Of a stretch of DNA of 64,000 nucleotides, positions 40,001 to 53,200 are shown piece by piece. A program made the translations under genes and the position numbers. How positions within the stretch are numbered: the first letter of the stretch is position 1; every line of letters begins with the position of its first letter. Where the stretch lies: NCBI RefSeq assembly GCF_014839805.1, contig NC_051131.1:5692913-5756912 (forward strand), written 5' to 3'. The notes under the pieces were generated by a model. The model worked only from the letters and a program-made list of their open reading frames with translations, searched no databases and was not told where the DNA came from. Source of the stretch: Manduca sexta. Lineage: Eukaryota; Arthropoda; Insecta; Lepidoptera; Sphingidae.

Positions 40001-43000
40001 CCACTTATTTTAAATTTCTATTTATATTTAATGATTTTTAATTTATATTTGATATTTTATAATATTGTAATTTTACAATTTTACCAATAACGATCCGCGA
40101 TATTAAAAATATCACTATTTTCGCAACAGTTTAAACTAATTACGTAATAAAACATATTCACAAAGTCGTTTGAAGTTATAGGTAATTAACGCCTTCCGTG
40201 AAACGTGTAGGCTGTAGGTACAACACTTACATTAATAATACATTCAGTTGTGGCCATTTGTCACGACGTGTGAGGGCTTCAACAATGAATTATTAGCACA
40301 TGATTGCATTAAATGGCTAGTAACCGAGATTGTGTTGCGATCGCGAGTAGTTTATTAATGTCTTAGATATTAATATATGACCACATTTCCGTAGTATACA
40401 AACTAAACACCCTGTGATTACTAATATTAATATATCAACAAATATAATAGACTTGTTTTTATTATCGTGCAGTGGTTGCATGCTAATCTGGAGTCCACAG
40501 AATTTTATATTATGTATACACCTAAAATATCGTCTCTGTACATATATATAAATAATCTGAACATTTATAGATCTATGTGAATGTAATGGTTACTCTATAC
40601 AGAAGTAGGTCGAGTATATAATACGAGTAAACGAAAATGTCTGGTACGATTCTTTTATGTCTATTAAATTAGTAACCGGCTATTAAATTTTACTCATTGG
40701 ACAAGGTTACGCGGTTAAGGGTCAGCACAGACGTGGCGGAAATACGCTCGAGCATGTGCGTGCTGCTACTTATCATAATTGTTTTAAAAGTTCTAGTATA
40801 ATTTAAAAATTAAAAATATAAATGTCTTATGTCAAGCCATTTAAAACAAGCGTTTAATGTTAAAAAAAAAACATTCTCTGAATTATCCGTATTTTCATTT
40901 GAAAAATGGTGTGATTAAATTTAAGTAAGTTTATATTATAGAATGCAACATACAATAACAATTACTTATTTTTAGATCTTAAAAATAGAATGCTATTCTA
41001 CATAGTATAATAACTTATTTTGCCAGCCCTCAACGTAGGTACAACAGTGAAAACATTTGTTGCAGGATAATACTTATAACCATATTAAAATTGCATTTGC
41101 AATTGATTATGCCCGCGATTCCGACAATTTTTGTCTGCCCTTCAGCCCCTTCATAATAAAAGCTAGGACAAGGTCGGTATTAAGTATATTTTAGGTAAGT
41201 TATGTTATTTTTATGTCATCATTTATTCCAATTATGTTATTGGCAAAGACACGGATGAAATTGTGTAGCCATTTTTAATAAGAAAGAGATAATTTCCATT
41301 CATGTTTACATGTACAAATCTTACCCCAGGATTAAAGATTTTGTTATAATTTACACAATTACTAAATGGAACTTTAATGAATAAATATAAATTTATGCAA
41401 TGTCGGACACCTAAAGCCACATTTATGCGAGTATATTGAGTATTTAGTCGGCAGGTATGCGCTATACTGTTCTTCCTGCTATTATGGATAAAGTTTCAGG
41501 TAAAACCAACTAGCTTTTGCTCACGATTTTGTCCACGTGATAATTTTTCTCAGAATAAAAGTACCACTGTCCAGTTTTCCGGTAAAAAGTCACGAATGTA
41601 AATCGAGGAATTCTTCTATGATCTATGTTGTGCCAAATGTCATTGAAAATCATTCAATGGACTATGCCTTAACTTCTAATAAAATCTTTAAACCTATTAA
41701 CATCTTCATACTTTCACGTTTATTCTAGTAGTAACGTGCAGAATTAGTCATTAAGTATGGTTTTACTAGATCATTTTTATGATCATCTACACCGCTAAAT
41801 GAATTTTACCTTTACAGAAACATATAACCAGAGAGCATCGAATGATGTATTATTATTAAAATTGCAAAATTTCAATGTTACCAGCCGATTTCACGTTGCT
41901 GTAGTAATTTATATTTTAATATTATTATTCTGAATAGTCTTCATTCATTCATTCATTATTCAATGTTTACAAAATGTATGTTTGTTTGGTATTGTACTTA
42001 TAACTGAGTATATCAATTGTAAGTGGTATCTGTAACATACAACGTTTTTGTTGGAAAATAAATATATAAAATAAAACAAAAAAAAATCCGGAATTACAAT
42101 CTCTAGGAACTATCACAATGTAAAAGATTTGGATAAAATTTAGTCAACCTACTTGATAAGCAATAGAGGCGACACCATTTTCCTCGCATCGATGTCTGTG
42201 ATGGTGCCGCGCGCGGACTGGTGGGCCAAGGCTGCCAGCAGCAGCATCAGCGCGGCCTGAAGAGTGAGGGTTCCACACAGGTACAGCCTCACGAACGTGC
42301 CGCCCTGCCAGCCCTCCGACTGACATTGCCATGTCACAGGGAAGAACACCTCCACCACCAACGCTATTAAAACTAACCTGGGAACAATATTATATATAAA
42401 AAAAGTTGAACAACACATCACACAACACACAGACAACTTAGCACGCTACCGCGTGATGGACATTGTTTTCGTACGTTAATATAACTACTTCAAACAATAG
42501 TTATAAAATTTTAATCATATTTAAATTGCGTTAAAACTGTTTATCGGCTATTATACATAGGTGCAACACATCTGTTATCTCTTTGGTCTATTAGCAATAT
42601 ATATAAGCTGTAGCCACTTCATTTAGCTATTCCGAAGCTATTTGACAAATACTAGTTCCCTTAATGGGGGTTGTCAGGCTATCGGTCGTTTGTAAAATCC
42701 AAGCCGAATTGCACCTCACATTGTAGTAATATGTATGTATAAAAAAAGAAGTAGAGCCATAAGTATTCATTGTTTTAAAAATTATTTTGAACTAACGTCA
42801 AACTCAAGGTTAACACGTGCTCACTGCTCAATGTCGTTGTATACTTCTAATTTTACATTGCAATATATTTTAATTTACGGATAATTAGGTATAATTAATG
42901 CGCTTTAAATCTTATCTTATTTTACTTATATTTTGAATGGAAAATTTTGTAAAATGTTTCTATGTTTGTTATTACACAGTAAACACAGAAACAGCTCGAC

Positions 43001-46000
43001 AGATTTGAATGAAATTTGGCACTCGAGTACTCATAGGCTATCATTTATCCCGGTAATTTGCTCCCTTGGGAAATAATGGAAATTTTTCATCTGATTTTTA
43101 AATAAATGTCTCTGGTGCCTTATACATGGTGCTAAATTGCTATAGTATTTTAAGGACTTTTGTAGCGAGAAAGGCATTGCACGCCGGCGAAGCCGCGATC
43201 AATATCTCGTAAAATTATATTTCTAATTATATTATCTGTTTCGGAAATCTTTGTGTGCAATAAAAAGTCTAATTTAAATGTGATTAAAGTTTGTAAGTAT
43301 TTCTTAATCGTTGTTTTTTCACTTTAAATTATTCAAGACTTTATGGAGATATGGAACTTTACTATTTTGTTCATACCTTAAACTGTTCAGTATAATTGAA
43401 TTTAATGAATAGGTAGCGATCAGGTACAGACGAAGTTACATTTTATACGAAGAATCAATTAAATTTCATGAATCGAAGGATAGCTTTGATAGCCGTATAG
43501 GTAAATAAAGGATTTTTTTCTTTTTTGCCTTTACGGCTATCAAAACTTTCCTTCGATTAAATAGGCTGTAATTGAAAAAAGACGGATGCGCTCCCGTAGA
43601 CGGAAAAGGGCCCCCTGACTATATACATCAGTTTTACAGTTCCATTATAGCTTCGAGTTTTTGTATTACCTTCGATTATAATAGTAACTCACGTGGAATG
43701 ACATCCGCAATATCAGTTGCATCTTTCCAGGCTGTTTAACACTAGGTTATACTACTAGAGATTAAAATAGAAATGCTCAATTATCGCTGAGACTGGGCAA
43801 TAGTGGGTATTGTACTTTCCTCCCCAAAAAAGTGGCTAGGTCTGATATGTTCCAGCAAGGAAAATAATAATCAATTTGCAGCAAAACAAACATGCGACAT
43901 AATTTAAAATACGTTAAATTAGCTACAAGTGCCACCAATGAACGGGGGCCAGTGGAAATGTCGAATATTGTGACAATTTAAAATCCATTACAAAACAATC
44001 AGAGAAGACGCGAAGGTCGTGCAGAACTGAGATACAAATAGTACTCGTACAATACTGAGAGCGAGGAAAGTCATTTAAATTTACTTGGCTTGAGCAATGT
44101 CGGAATTAGCACTTCGCATTTTCTGTTGACATTTCATGAGTTTAAACTAAATTCTTACTAAAATTGTTGAATTTTGTAAGCTCATAAAATGACGGCGGTT
44201 GATTTCCCTTTACCTGATCTAAAAATGCCACTGTTTCTTGAATCGTGAATGGAATTCAATGAGATCACATTTTGGCGGAAATGTCTTAGCCCCAATAAAA
44301 TTGAGACATATCTTATAAACACACTAATGGTAGTCTTGCTCTACTTCTGATTACCATCTTTTAAGATGTTAATAATCATTTCTCATCATCAAGACACGAT
44401 TACCATTATGTAGACATATTCAAAATTTCCAAATTATCGAGTTAATCAAGTAAAAAATTCACTTAACTGGAGCAAAGTATGGGTGGTATTGATTGCCAAA
44501 TTTATTAACGACGAAACTCTACGATTTCATTATATCCAGCCCGATGGGATTTCCCGTTTATACAACCACAATAACCGCCATAGGACACTTAAAAAAGATT
44601 TCTTGATACCACAATTAAGGTGTTAAATTTCACGCGACAAAAGCGACTGGTTTACGCGTTTACGTTATGCGTTCTTTATCAATTAATTATATACAAAGAA
44701 TTCTCCATGTTGAATGATACAATGTCAACCAGTTTTATTCCTACCCTAAGTTATAGCTACATGAAAACTGTAATATATTGTTAATAACAAAATATTACCT
44801 TCTAAATCTAGAGGTACCTTGCATCCTTTTAATATCAGTAAACCCATCTTATTTAGATATATATACACTTAATCTTGCTTATATAATACGTTGATAGGGT
44901 ATTATCCCGTAATTATATCTCCATTTTGATATTCAATACGATGTGATATACTAAGCCACTTGAGTTAACAGCATTGATACGAATATTACGTAAATAAAGT
45001 AGTCGTGCGTGTGTTTATTATATAAATATTGAAGGGTAGTTTGGAAATTTACAAAACCAACTAATACTATTCTAATATAATCTACAAAAAACTCAAACTC
45101 AAAGATTGTTTTTATTGGTTCACAAAATAGTTACCGAAAATAAACTTTCATAAGAGTACTGTATGCAACCTTATATAGGTCAACATAGCATGATTCAATT
45201 AAGATTATATTTTGAATTACACTATCATTTATTATATGATGTTCTAATTATGACTTCTCCATGGTTTTAAATTCAAATAATCCTTCACAAATTTTTTTGA
45301 ATCGTCATGAATTTACCACTGTTTCGGAACGTGTTATCGCTTTGAAGAAGTATTTTTCAAAAGGACATAATATATCATAAAAACTAAATAGCTAATATGA
45401 CAAGAAGGCAAACAATAAAAATAAACGTTCCACTGATACATCTATTGACTTATTATGTTGTTACAAAGAGTAAAATTAAAATGTTAACACATTCTATATA
45501 TGTTTCGTTTCGTTTTATTAACGCCGCGTTGCTGGGGGAATGAGTTTGAAAACGAATAATCATCATGACGTTACCAGATATTGGCATTTGATATCTTAAA
45601 TCAAATACTCACATTTTTTATCAGGTTATTAAAGTTGTCTATAGTACAAAGTATCCAGAAACTTCTACGTTGTGCAAACTTTTCTATTATAGCTTGTTGC
45701 AAGCGAAATACTTTTATGGATTATAAAACCGAATACCTCGGAAAGGTTACAGAAAGAAACCCCTTTTTTGCACTTATGTGATACGATTCAGTTTGGTTTT
45801 GTTTATTCCCTATATTTATGGCAACATCTCCGCACAAGACAGTATTGAAGGATGTCGGATTGTTTATTTTGAATTTGGCACTAATAGATCTGCTCACTTA
45901 GTTCATATAATGTTGTCTCTATAGGACTACGGATGATATGTGAAATGTCGGTATTTTGTTTATCTGTACTATTATATTAAGCTGAAGAATTTGTTTGTTT

Positions 46001-47779
46001 GAACGCGCTAATCTTAGGAACTACTGGTTCGAATTGAAGAAATATTATAGTGTTTAATAGCCCATTTATTGAGGAAGACTATAGGATATATAACATGAGC
46101 AATAGAAGCGGAGCATGAATGAAAAATGTTGTAATCATATCATAAAAAAATATTATTCATTAAATTCAATCACGATATGATAAAATATACAAGTATTGAA
46201 CATAATGGAATAAATTGCGATAATATATTGCACGTTATGTCGCTATTATAAACAATTGCAAGCAACTTTGCGTTATGTTTCACGATTATTGTTAATCGTG
46301 TGTGACAAGCCCAGGCCGGGAATCACAAGTAACATTGAACTAAAGATAGACGAGCTCACAACTCCGTGAAGTGCAAGTAATTCTTATTTTTAAGCGTAAC
46401 CCATTAACGCTTAACAAATTAAGGAGGATGATCAATTTAGCTTGTTTGCACAGTAATTGGGGAAGCTGTAAATAATAAAATTATTTTTTTGAGAATTTGT
46501 CCCAAAACTACCTTTGAACTTATATTTTATAGCTCATGTTGGTATCTTTAATGGCGCACGATAATATTACGCATGCGAAAGATTGTGAAAATGTTTGGAT
46601 GTTTAGAAGTAAGTGTGTAGTCACTGTTGTGTTCCGGTTTGAAGGTCATTGTAGCCAGTGTAACCACTTGACATAATAAGAGTTAACATCTCATGTCTTA
46701 GGATGGCGAGCGCAGTGGAATACCAAACAATACTTTGTAATTCAAGGTATTGGATAGTGTTTCTACTGTTTATGGGCGGTCGTATCGCTTACCATCAGGC
46801 GAACGGCAAGCTCGTCTCGTCATACAAAGCAATAAAACAATCTAAACTTAGAAACAGCTAACCGGATTTGGATAACATTTAGAACACACATAATTCAGGT
46901 CCTGGATTATCACATAGGGTATTTTTATTCCTCGGGAATTCGCTCCCATAATAAATAATTGAACTCTTTGGCATGATATTTGGAAAAGATGGCTTTGGCA
47001 GCGTACCTACCGATTGCGCATACCGATTATGGATATAATGGATTCAGGACTTGTAGAGGGGAAGAATCACGTGCGCGAAACCGCGAGAAACACACAGTAA
47101 TAATTATAATTGGATATTTATCGAGTGAATTAATTTAAAAAATTAAGGGGAAATAACCGGCATATCAATCATACCTGCCTAAATTACTATCATAATCCTT
47201 ACATATTATAAAACAAAGTCCACCGCTGCATCCTTGTGTCAGATTGCTATGAATTTTGTTATGTAGGTAGTTTCAGACTCTAAAAAAGTAAATAGGCAAC
47301 TTTTTATAATATAGCGAGAAAATATAAAATGGGACTTTCATTTCGGAAAACTACTTGCGATACCGTGAACAAACGCTAGGACATAGCATAAACACGTATC
47401 ATGTATAATTAATATTAATAGTGTTAAGTATATAATTTATTTTATAAATTATCCCGCCAGTTCGAATTGGGTGTATCCTATAACGACTATGTGTTTTAAA
47501 TAAATAATAACTACTACATTGAAATGGTAGGTAAGCAAATATTATTTATCATATTAAGTACATCAGTTGCTGCTATTTTTTTAATCAACTTTCTTTTTAA
47601 TAACTTGTTTTGTTTAATTACATATCTTTTATTTATCAGCTTTGTTTTAACCTTTAATCATAGCACTTAGCAGATTATACATACCACACAAATCGAAATA
47701 GAAGTTCGAAGATGCTAGGGAACACGAGATCGTCGGAGGCTGCCAGCCATTTGCGTCCGAGTAGCCGGAGCGCCGGCAT
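31080..47779 (-). CDS. DAGLB: sn1-specific diacylglycerol lipase beta (DAGLB orthologue)
   Basis: The enzyme cleaves the sn-1 acyl chain of diacylglycerol, in animals making 2-arachidonoylglycerol or related monoacylglycerols at membranes. Thirteen coding exons in transcript order are 47779-47685, 42377-42153, 39428-39316, 38649-38428, 38275-37960, 36914-36791, 36215-36092, 34947-34822, 34153-34061, 33593-33439, 32964-32818, 31633-31521 and 31254-31080. They are phase-consistent and give 675 aa; human DAGLB is 672. The start MPALRLLGRKWLAASDDLVF matches the DAGLB N-terminus better than DAGLA, and there is no long DAGLA-type tail. Four membrane helices fall within about residues 20-160. The lipase domain shows the nucleophile GHSLG (Ser451), Asp503 in GDDLVMRLSV, and His607 in GRILH, so the triad looks complete. 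The splice acceptor CAG|G directly before the ATG means a 5' UTR intron and an upstream non-coding exon. Introns are rich in repeats, the largest being 42378-47684. Confidence 0.94.
32256..32345 (-). mobile_element. SINE 3' fragment in DAGLB intron
   Basis: The reverse complement of this stretch matches the 3' third of the SINE at 9338-9666: a gtggtg core, aaggcct, cagtggg(a/c)a and tatataatacagggctg. The rest of the element is absent. Confidence 0.7.
34205..34346. mobile_element. Small MITE-like inverted repeat in DAGLB intron
   Basis: The left end tagacgttaaaattaaac and attttt cggat pair with the right end atccgaaaaat and ttaattttaacgtccta. The interior reads ctgccgacgtttcgaggactg. The arms are about 40 bases with a few mismatches. 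Confidence 0.6.
35222..35341 (+). repeat. Dispersed repeat, copy 1 (DAGLB intron)
   Basis: The segment begins gatagccgtataggtaaa and ends gaatagggccctctgactata. The same start and a closely similar end, in the same order and orientation, occur at 43488-43622. A third partial copy of the end (cccccgtagacgaaatag) is near 35430. The family is not recognised. Confidence 0.6.
39021..39291. mobile_element. MITE with about 65-base inverted ends, copy 2 (DAGLB intron)
   Basis: It is the same family as 25144-25410, with the same orientation and internal strings (caatcacaacggccctatgt, gccatgccgtcagca). The left arm starts ccctcttattcatggacgtt and the right arm ends gtctatgaataaggggg. Confidence 0.8.
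42985..43205 (+). repeat. Degenerate retroposon in DAGLB intron 1 (first coding intron)
   Basis: The segment contains cagctcgacagatttgaatg, tatcccggtaatttgctccc and gcacgccggcgaagccgcg. Together these resemble widespread lepidopteran retroposon sequence; a similar order is seen at 46847-47095 (ttcctcgggaattcgctccc, then gcgcgaaaccgcgag). Boundaries are uncertain. Confidence 0.45.
43488..43622 (+). repeat. Dispersed repeat, copy 2 (DAGLB intron)
   Basis: This is the second copy of the 35222-35341 repeat. It contains an added internal hairpin: tttgatagccgta at 43486 pairs with tacggctatcaaa near 43537. It ends cggaaaagggccccctgactata. Confidence 0.6.
45963..46130 (+). mobile_element. Helitron-type element, 5' fragment (copy C)
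   Basis: It starts TCTGTACTATTATATTAAGC and continues ttgtttgtttgaacgcgcta, the same 5' end as the minus-strand copies A and B. It then includes one diverged tandem unit and stops at about 46130 with no CTAG end. Confidence 0.7.
46701..46837 (+). repeat. Retroposon fragment, copy 1 (DAGLB intron)
   Basis: The stretch containing gagcgcagtggaataccaaac, tgggcggtcgtatcgcttac and gcgaacggcaagctcgtc recurs reversed at 62769-62904 with high similarity. It ends in an AATAAAA-like tail, as a retroposon 3' end would. Confidence 0.65.
46847..47095 (+). repeat. Degenerate retroposon (DAGLB intron)
   Basis: It contains aaccggatttggataacatt and ttcctcgggaattcgctccc followed by gcgcgaaaccgcgag, in an order resembling the repeat at 42985-43205. 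The copies are too diverged to define ends. Confidence 0.4.
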
Positions 47780-48242
47780 CCTGGAACAAATAGATAGGAA
47801 ATTAAAAAAAAATTGTGAATAAATAAAGTAAGTATGTAAGTAGGTTAATTTCTGTCGGTTTCTGTTAAAACAATAGGAACAAATAGAATATTTTAAAAAC
47901 AAAATTTCTTTCCTAAACTAAAAAAAATGTATAACTTTGTTGTTTGGTACTTTTTATTTGCCTTGCCGAACCTGAAGTTGGCGGACTTATTTATAACTAG
48001 CTTTTGCTCGCGGCTCCGCCCGCGTTATAAAGTTTTTCAGGCTAAAGTTTTCCGTTATAAAAGTAGTAGTTTCCCGGGAGCCTTTGTTCTTCCCAGGGTC
48101 TCAAACTGTTTCCATACCAAATTTCATCTTAATACGTTGGGTAGTTTTTGAGTTTAACACGTTCAGGCAGACAGATGCAGCGGGGGACTTTGTTTTATAA
48201 TATATATTTTTAGAACTTTTTAAGAGGAACAATCCCGTCATA

Positions 48243-49590
48243 AAAAAAATTATGACGGGATTGTTCCTCCCGTCCCGGTTCAAATCATACGTTGATAATA
48301 GAACACTGGCAGTGGTATCACATGGCTTTACTTCTCGCTGGAAATTTGTACCGTCAGGCGTGCCACAGGGATCAATCTTAGGTCCATTGCTATTTACAAT
48401 ATTTATTTCTGACATGAAATCTTGCTTCCTTAACTCTGATGCCTTGTTATATGCAGATGATATGAAAATCATGAAACCAATACTCAAGGCTTCAGATGAA
48501 ATTAAGTTACAAGAAGATCTTGATAGGTTTGCAGATTATTGCCGTTCTAACAAACTTCAACTTAACGTTTCCAAATGTTTTCACATTACATTTTCTAGGT
48601 TAAAAAATAATATTATAAATACTAATTATACCTTTTACAATAACCCTATTAGCAGAGTTTCAGAAACTAAGGATTTGGGTGTCATACATGATGAAAAACT
48701 ATTATTTGATAAACATATTGAACACATAGTAAGGAAAGCAACTAAATCCTTAGGATTCATAATGAGGACTGCTGCTAGTTTCCGAACACTGAAGCCCATA
48801 AAAATTGTATATTGCTCTTTTGTACGAAGCCAGTTAGAATACGCGTCACAAGTCTGGAATCCGCAATATAAAATATATATTGCTCGAATTGAACAGATAC
48901 AAAAGAGATTTCTAAGATTTTTAGACTTCAAAGCACAACAAATCTCGTCCAACTATTATCATCGTTGTGAGAGATATCATTTCCTTCCACTGGAATATAG
49001 GAGATGTGTAAATGACTTATGTTTACTAATGAAATTAGCCAGGGGATCTATTGACTGCCCCTATCTTCTATCAAAGTTATCATTGCGCACTAATCAGTTG
49101 AGTTTTAGGCAAAGACCATTATTGTGCGCACCATCCGCTAATACCAACTATAGAACCAATTCGTTCTTAATACGTAGCTCAAATACTTTCAATAGCTTAC
49201 ATTTAAGTCTAGATATTGATTTATTTTGTACAAAAATTAGTAAGGTTAAACTTGTATTGACAAAAGAATATTTCTCAACTCAAAATTCACGCTGAAACTG
49301 GAATGCTTACGAAATTAAATTGCAATACTGTAAACGCACATCAAATTTACTTAGATTATCCTAAAATAAAAACACATTGATCAAAGTATGGGAAAACAAT
49401 TATATGTATGCAAATATTATATATATAAAAATAAATAAATAAAGAAGTTAACAAGAAAGTGGTATATTGTGTATAAAATGGTGGAGGCTTGTAATTAGCA
49501 ATAAGTTTATATAATTTACTTTATTTACATTTGTTATTAGTCTGTAAGCTTCCCTAAAAGTAAGTAAATAAATAAATAAATAAATAAATA
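48243..49590 (+). mobile_element. 5'-truncated non-LTR retrotransposon (LINE) nested in Helitron copy B
   Basis: The insertion splits the Helitron between cccgtcata and catcattgttg. The uninterrupted order cccgtcatacattattgttg is seen in copy A. It ends in an (AAAT)n tail (49563-49590). At the 5' side the first bases are an A-run plus an inverted copy of the adjoining Helitron sequence (48251-48269 pairs with 48224-48242), before LINE coding sequence starts at about 48270. No target duplication longer than about 3 bases is visible. Confidence 0.85.
48271..49295 (+). pseudogene. Reverse transcriptase C-terminal part, truncated LINE ORF2
   Basis: The open frame encodes the distal palm and thumb of a LINE reverse transcriptase. 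Motif SGVPQGSILGPLLF is followed by the catalytic LLYADD and a C-terminal region rich in aromatic and basic residues, ending at a TGA (49293-49295). The endonuclease and the first reverse transcriptase motifs are missing, so it cannot be active alone. The frame is intact over about 340 codons, suggesting a fairly recent insertion. The motifs fit the jockey/CR1 group; the clade is not certain. The first residues of the open frame (from 48252) come from the inverted Helitron segment, not the LINE. Confidence 0.85.
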
Positions 49591-50225
49591 CATCATTGTT
49601 GCATAACTTTAACCGTTTACGCAGCGCACGCAACGGAAGCTCTCAAAACTAATAATTTTTCCCCGTTTTTGCAACATGTTTCATTACTGCTCCGCTCCTA
49701 TTGGTCATAGCGTGATGATATATAGCCTATAGCACTCCGGGATCAAAGGGCTATCCAAAATAAAAATATTTTTTCAGTTCAAACCGGTAGTTCCTGAGAT
49801 TAGCCATTACTGCTCCGCTCCTATTGGCCATAGCGGGCTGATATATAGCCTATAGCGTTCCACAAATAAAGGGCTATCCAACACAAAAAGAATTTTTCAG
49901 TTTGGACCGGTAGTTCCTGAGATTAGCCATTACTGCTCCGCTCCTATTGGGTATAGCGTGATGATATATAGCCTATAGTACTCCACGAACAAAGGGCTAT
50001 CCAACGCAAAAAGAATTTTTCAGTTTGGACCGGTAGTTCCTGAGATTAGCCATTACTGCTCCGCTCCTATTGGGTGTAGCGTGATGATATATAGCCTATA
50101 GCACTCCACGAACAAAGGGCTATCCAACGCAAAAAGAATTTTTCAGTTTGGACCGGTAGTTCCTGAGATTAGCGCGTTCAAACAAACAAACAAACAAACT
50201 CTTCAGCTTTATATAATAGTATAGA

Positions 50226-53200
50226 TAATATCAACTTTTATGACTTAGCAGCAAGGTCTAGCGGTTTCTTACCGAACGTCTAAAAAAAATATAACTATTT
50301 TAAATTTAGAATGACAAGAATTCGACATATACTGGGGCCTTATTCTATATCCCGCACGTTATTTTGACAGTGCGTAACAAGCACTTAACACAACGCATCA
50401 TGTTTAGGACTATAGAAATTTGGCTTACAGAATATCATTCCACGCACATTTCTCGAAGATAACATGACACGGCCGCGTTACGCGTTTACACTATCTTACA
50501 GAATAAGGGCCCAGAATATACTATGAATAGTAGTCAAGATACGAGTTCCAAATTGTTCTATATTAATAAAAAGGTAAGATCCGCAGATCGCGTCGGTTGC
50601 TATCGTGTTGTGAAAGTTACATGACATAGCTACTTACAGGCTAATAACAAAAAACTGTTCTCACAAACAAGTAGGTAGATCTATATAATTTTATTTTATC
50701 AGTTATATTTTAATAATAGAACTATTTGTGCGAGACAACTTGAACAAAGGTGTCAAATAGTACCTACGTCGTAAAATATAATAGAAATAAAATAAACTCA
50801 TACATTATTTAAATTGCAAGGACTTAACTTGTATGTAGGTACTTATATAATTGTGTACGTGTATAATTTACACGTTTTAACGTCATAGCTTAAATTAAAT
50901 TAAATAGTTTATTTGCATACCTAGTACCTGTATGATTTGTAAATTTAGATAATATTCGAATATGTGTTTATAGTTTACCTATTATACCCACTACAGGACT
51001 TTCTACTTAGAATAATAATGAAAAGGGTACCTATATAAAATCGAAATATTGTTTCCTGAATTTGCTTTGCTCTCTTAACCATTTTCGATTATGTTTAATT
51101 TAGACTAGTTCTTAAATGATAAACAATAGTTTGGTTCGTTTTGGCCGCAACTCCTCATGTCCCCGTATTAGTCGCGTCTCACGATAGACAGGGGCTAAAA
51201 TTTATATCGTCATGTGCCACCAATGGCCATCTATCAGTTGTCCTTCCGACTGTTATTTTCCCATTAAGATACGAAATCTCTTGCCTGGGACCACGGCTAT
51301 TCAGAGCGCATCACAGTACGAGAAATTAATATTTTAAACAATTATATTTAATCAAATTAAATTGTCGTGATTTAAAAGACAAATGGCAACGTAACGAATT
51401 GTCGGAGAACGTGAGAAAACTAGTCTATTGCTCTAATTTGTAATTTATATGCGTAACTTATACTCGACCATAATAATTTAATCCACTACACGTGAATTAA
51501 CATAATATGTAAGTTAGCCTATGTTGGATAACATAATAAAATATTTTCTAGTTTAAACAGGAACCGAGATTGTGTAAAAAAAAAATTGCCGCTTGTCGAC
51601 GCTTGCTTGAATACGTAAAATGGTGTATTTATAATTATAATAGAGATCATATACACGCTCCAAAATGAATATAGTGTAATTCAATAATTTATATATATCT
51701 AACATAAATTCTTATATCGGCCTTAACAGGTGAGAGACTTTAACTTACTCCACATTGCCACACCCAGAGAGTTAGATATTCGAGAATCATACCAACTTTA
51801 ATATCAATACAGGAATCGAATCCACAGGCTCCATAAAGAGTAAAGTAAAGCTAAAGCCGTCATAGTTACACCACGGAGGCTGTATAACAAACCAATAACA
51901 ACAAATATTTAAATCCTAGAATTACAAATAGAAGACCCACGTTGCCGATAGTTTTAACTGCAGTTTGAACCAGCTGATTAATCTGTGTGGCATTACTATC
52001 CCATAAAAAACCGGTGCAATATGTCAGCTATACCAACGTATTTCGTAGTCAATAAGATTGCCTAGGCCGGATAAGCCATAACCCATCACATCTATTCAAC
52101 TGTTTGTCCAATTTCTACTCCTAAAAGATCGGCAATTCAATTTCCTGGTGACAGATCGGTGAAAGTGTTACCAGGTGGATTATATACTTAGTTATTTAAG
52201 TTAATACCAGATTTACCTAACACCTGTTCATTCGTCTGCCTTCTACTATGTAAAATATTGCTACATCGATTACGTTGCCAGTATTACGTAAAACAATAAA
52301 TTTATTTGTGCCGTCGTAACATTGAAGACGATCCAAACATCCATTGAGTCATTGTTTGAAATTCTTTTAATAGATTATTAGTAGTGCTGTCAGTTTAAAC
52401 GCGATCTCATTAACCAGTGTCACGTTGCAGAGTTTATACCCAGAGTGCGAGTAAACGATGAGCAAACTGGCGTCGTGCATATTAATATTCATGAAATAGT
52501 ATGCGAACTGTTTTTATTTCTGCCTTTATAAAATGCTCTAATTAGTGTGGGATGCGACGTTTTTAAACGATGAAATGACGAGACGAGCGCCGCGCTAGAC
52601 TAATGATAAACGTCTTTTCATAATTCTCGTAACGGGTTTAACGCTTTAAATAAAATCGCTGCCGCTTTGAATAGCCATATCAAAAGGCCTGTGACAAGCA
52701 AAGGGTAGGACCACAATAGCAGCCAGCCTTTTGTTGGAGATTCGTGATTATTATTTTGATTAACATTTCCTTATTCTTCTAAGACAGTGTGACCGAAGAA
52801 AACCAGCTTTCTAACAAGCCCGACTTCCTTTTTTTGTGTTGTAATGAATAGATATGTTTTGCCCGTTCTTTTACATTTTATAGTATGTATTTATATTGCA
52901 ATTTATTCAAAGGTCTTCTATATATTCTTTCGTGAAACGATTTGATGTCTTTTTTAATTAAGTGCGTTTTCAAGGTTTTTGTTACTTTAGTCTTAATATT
53001 TATATAAAAGTTCTATAAGTGAAAAGGTATACTATACGGATAAACGTTAGCAAGACACAATTTATGGATCAAACTCCAGATCTATTACATAGACAAAATT
53101 AATTAAATATCTGATTACATATTAAAGGAAGTAAAGACAAAAAAAAACATAAAATAGATTTCTGCCATACGTCGAAAACCACGGATTCAAACTAAGATTT

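Larger units (their letters stand above)
47997..50225 (-). mobile_element. Non-autonomous Helitron-type element, copy B, interrupted by a LINE
   Basis: On the minus strand it starts TCTATACTATTATATAAAGC (at 50225) and ends GAGCAAAAGCTAG (at 47997), inserted between A and T as in copy A. It carries four 122-base units near 49692, 49818, 49940 and 50063. Bases 48243-49590 are a later LINE insertion; without it the element is about 880 bases. It lies upstream of the first DAGLB coding exon. Confidence 0.82.

Noticed and set aside
550..47779. The five genes considered as one functional cluster
   Set aside because: A transporter, a phosphatase, a ciliary protein, a lysosomal protein and a lipase share no known pathway, and their strands alternate; ordinary genome neighbourhood.
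51141..51329. Plus-strand 62-codon open frame in a GC-richer patch
   Set aside because: There is no similarity I can name and no flanking splice sites; possibly an old repeat.
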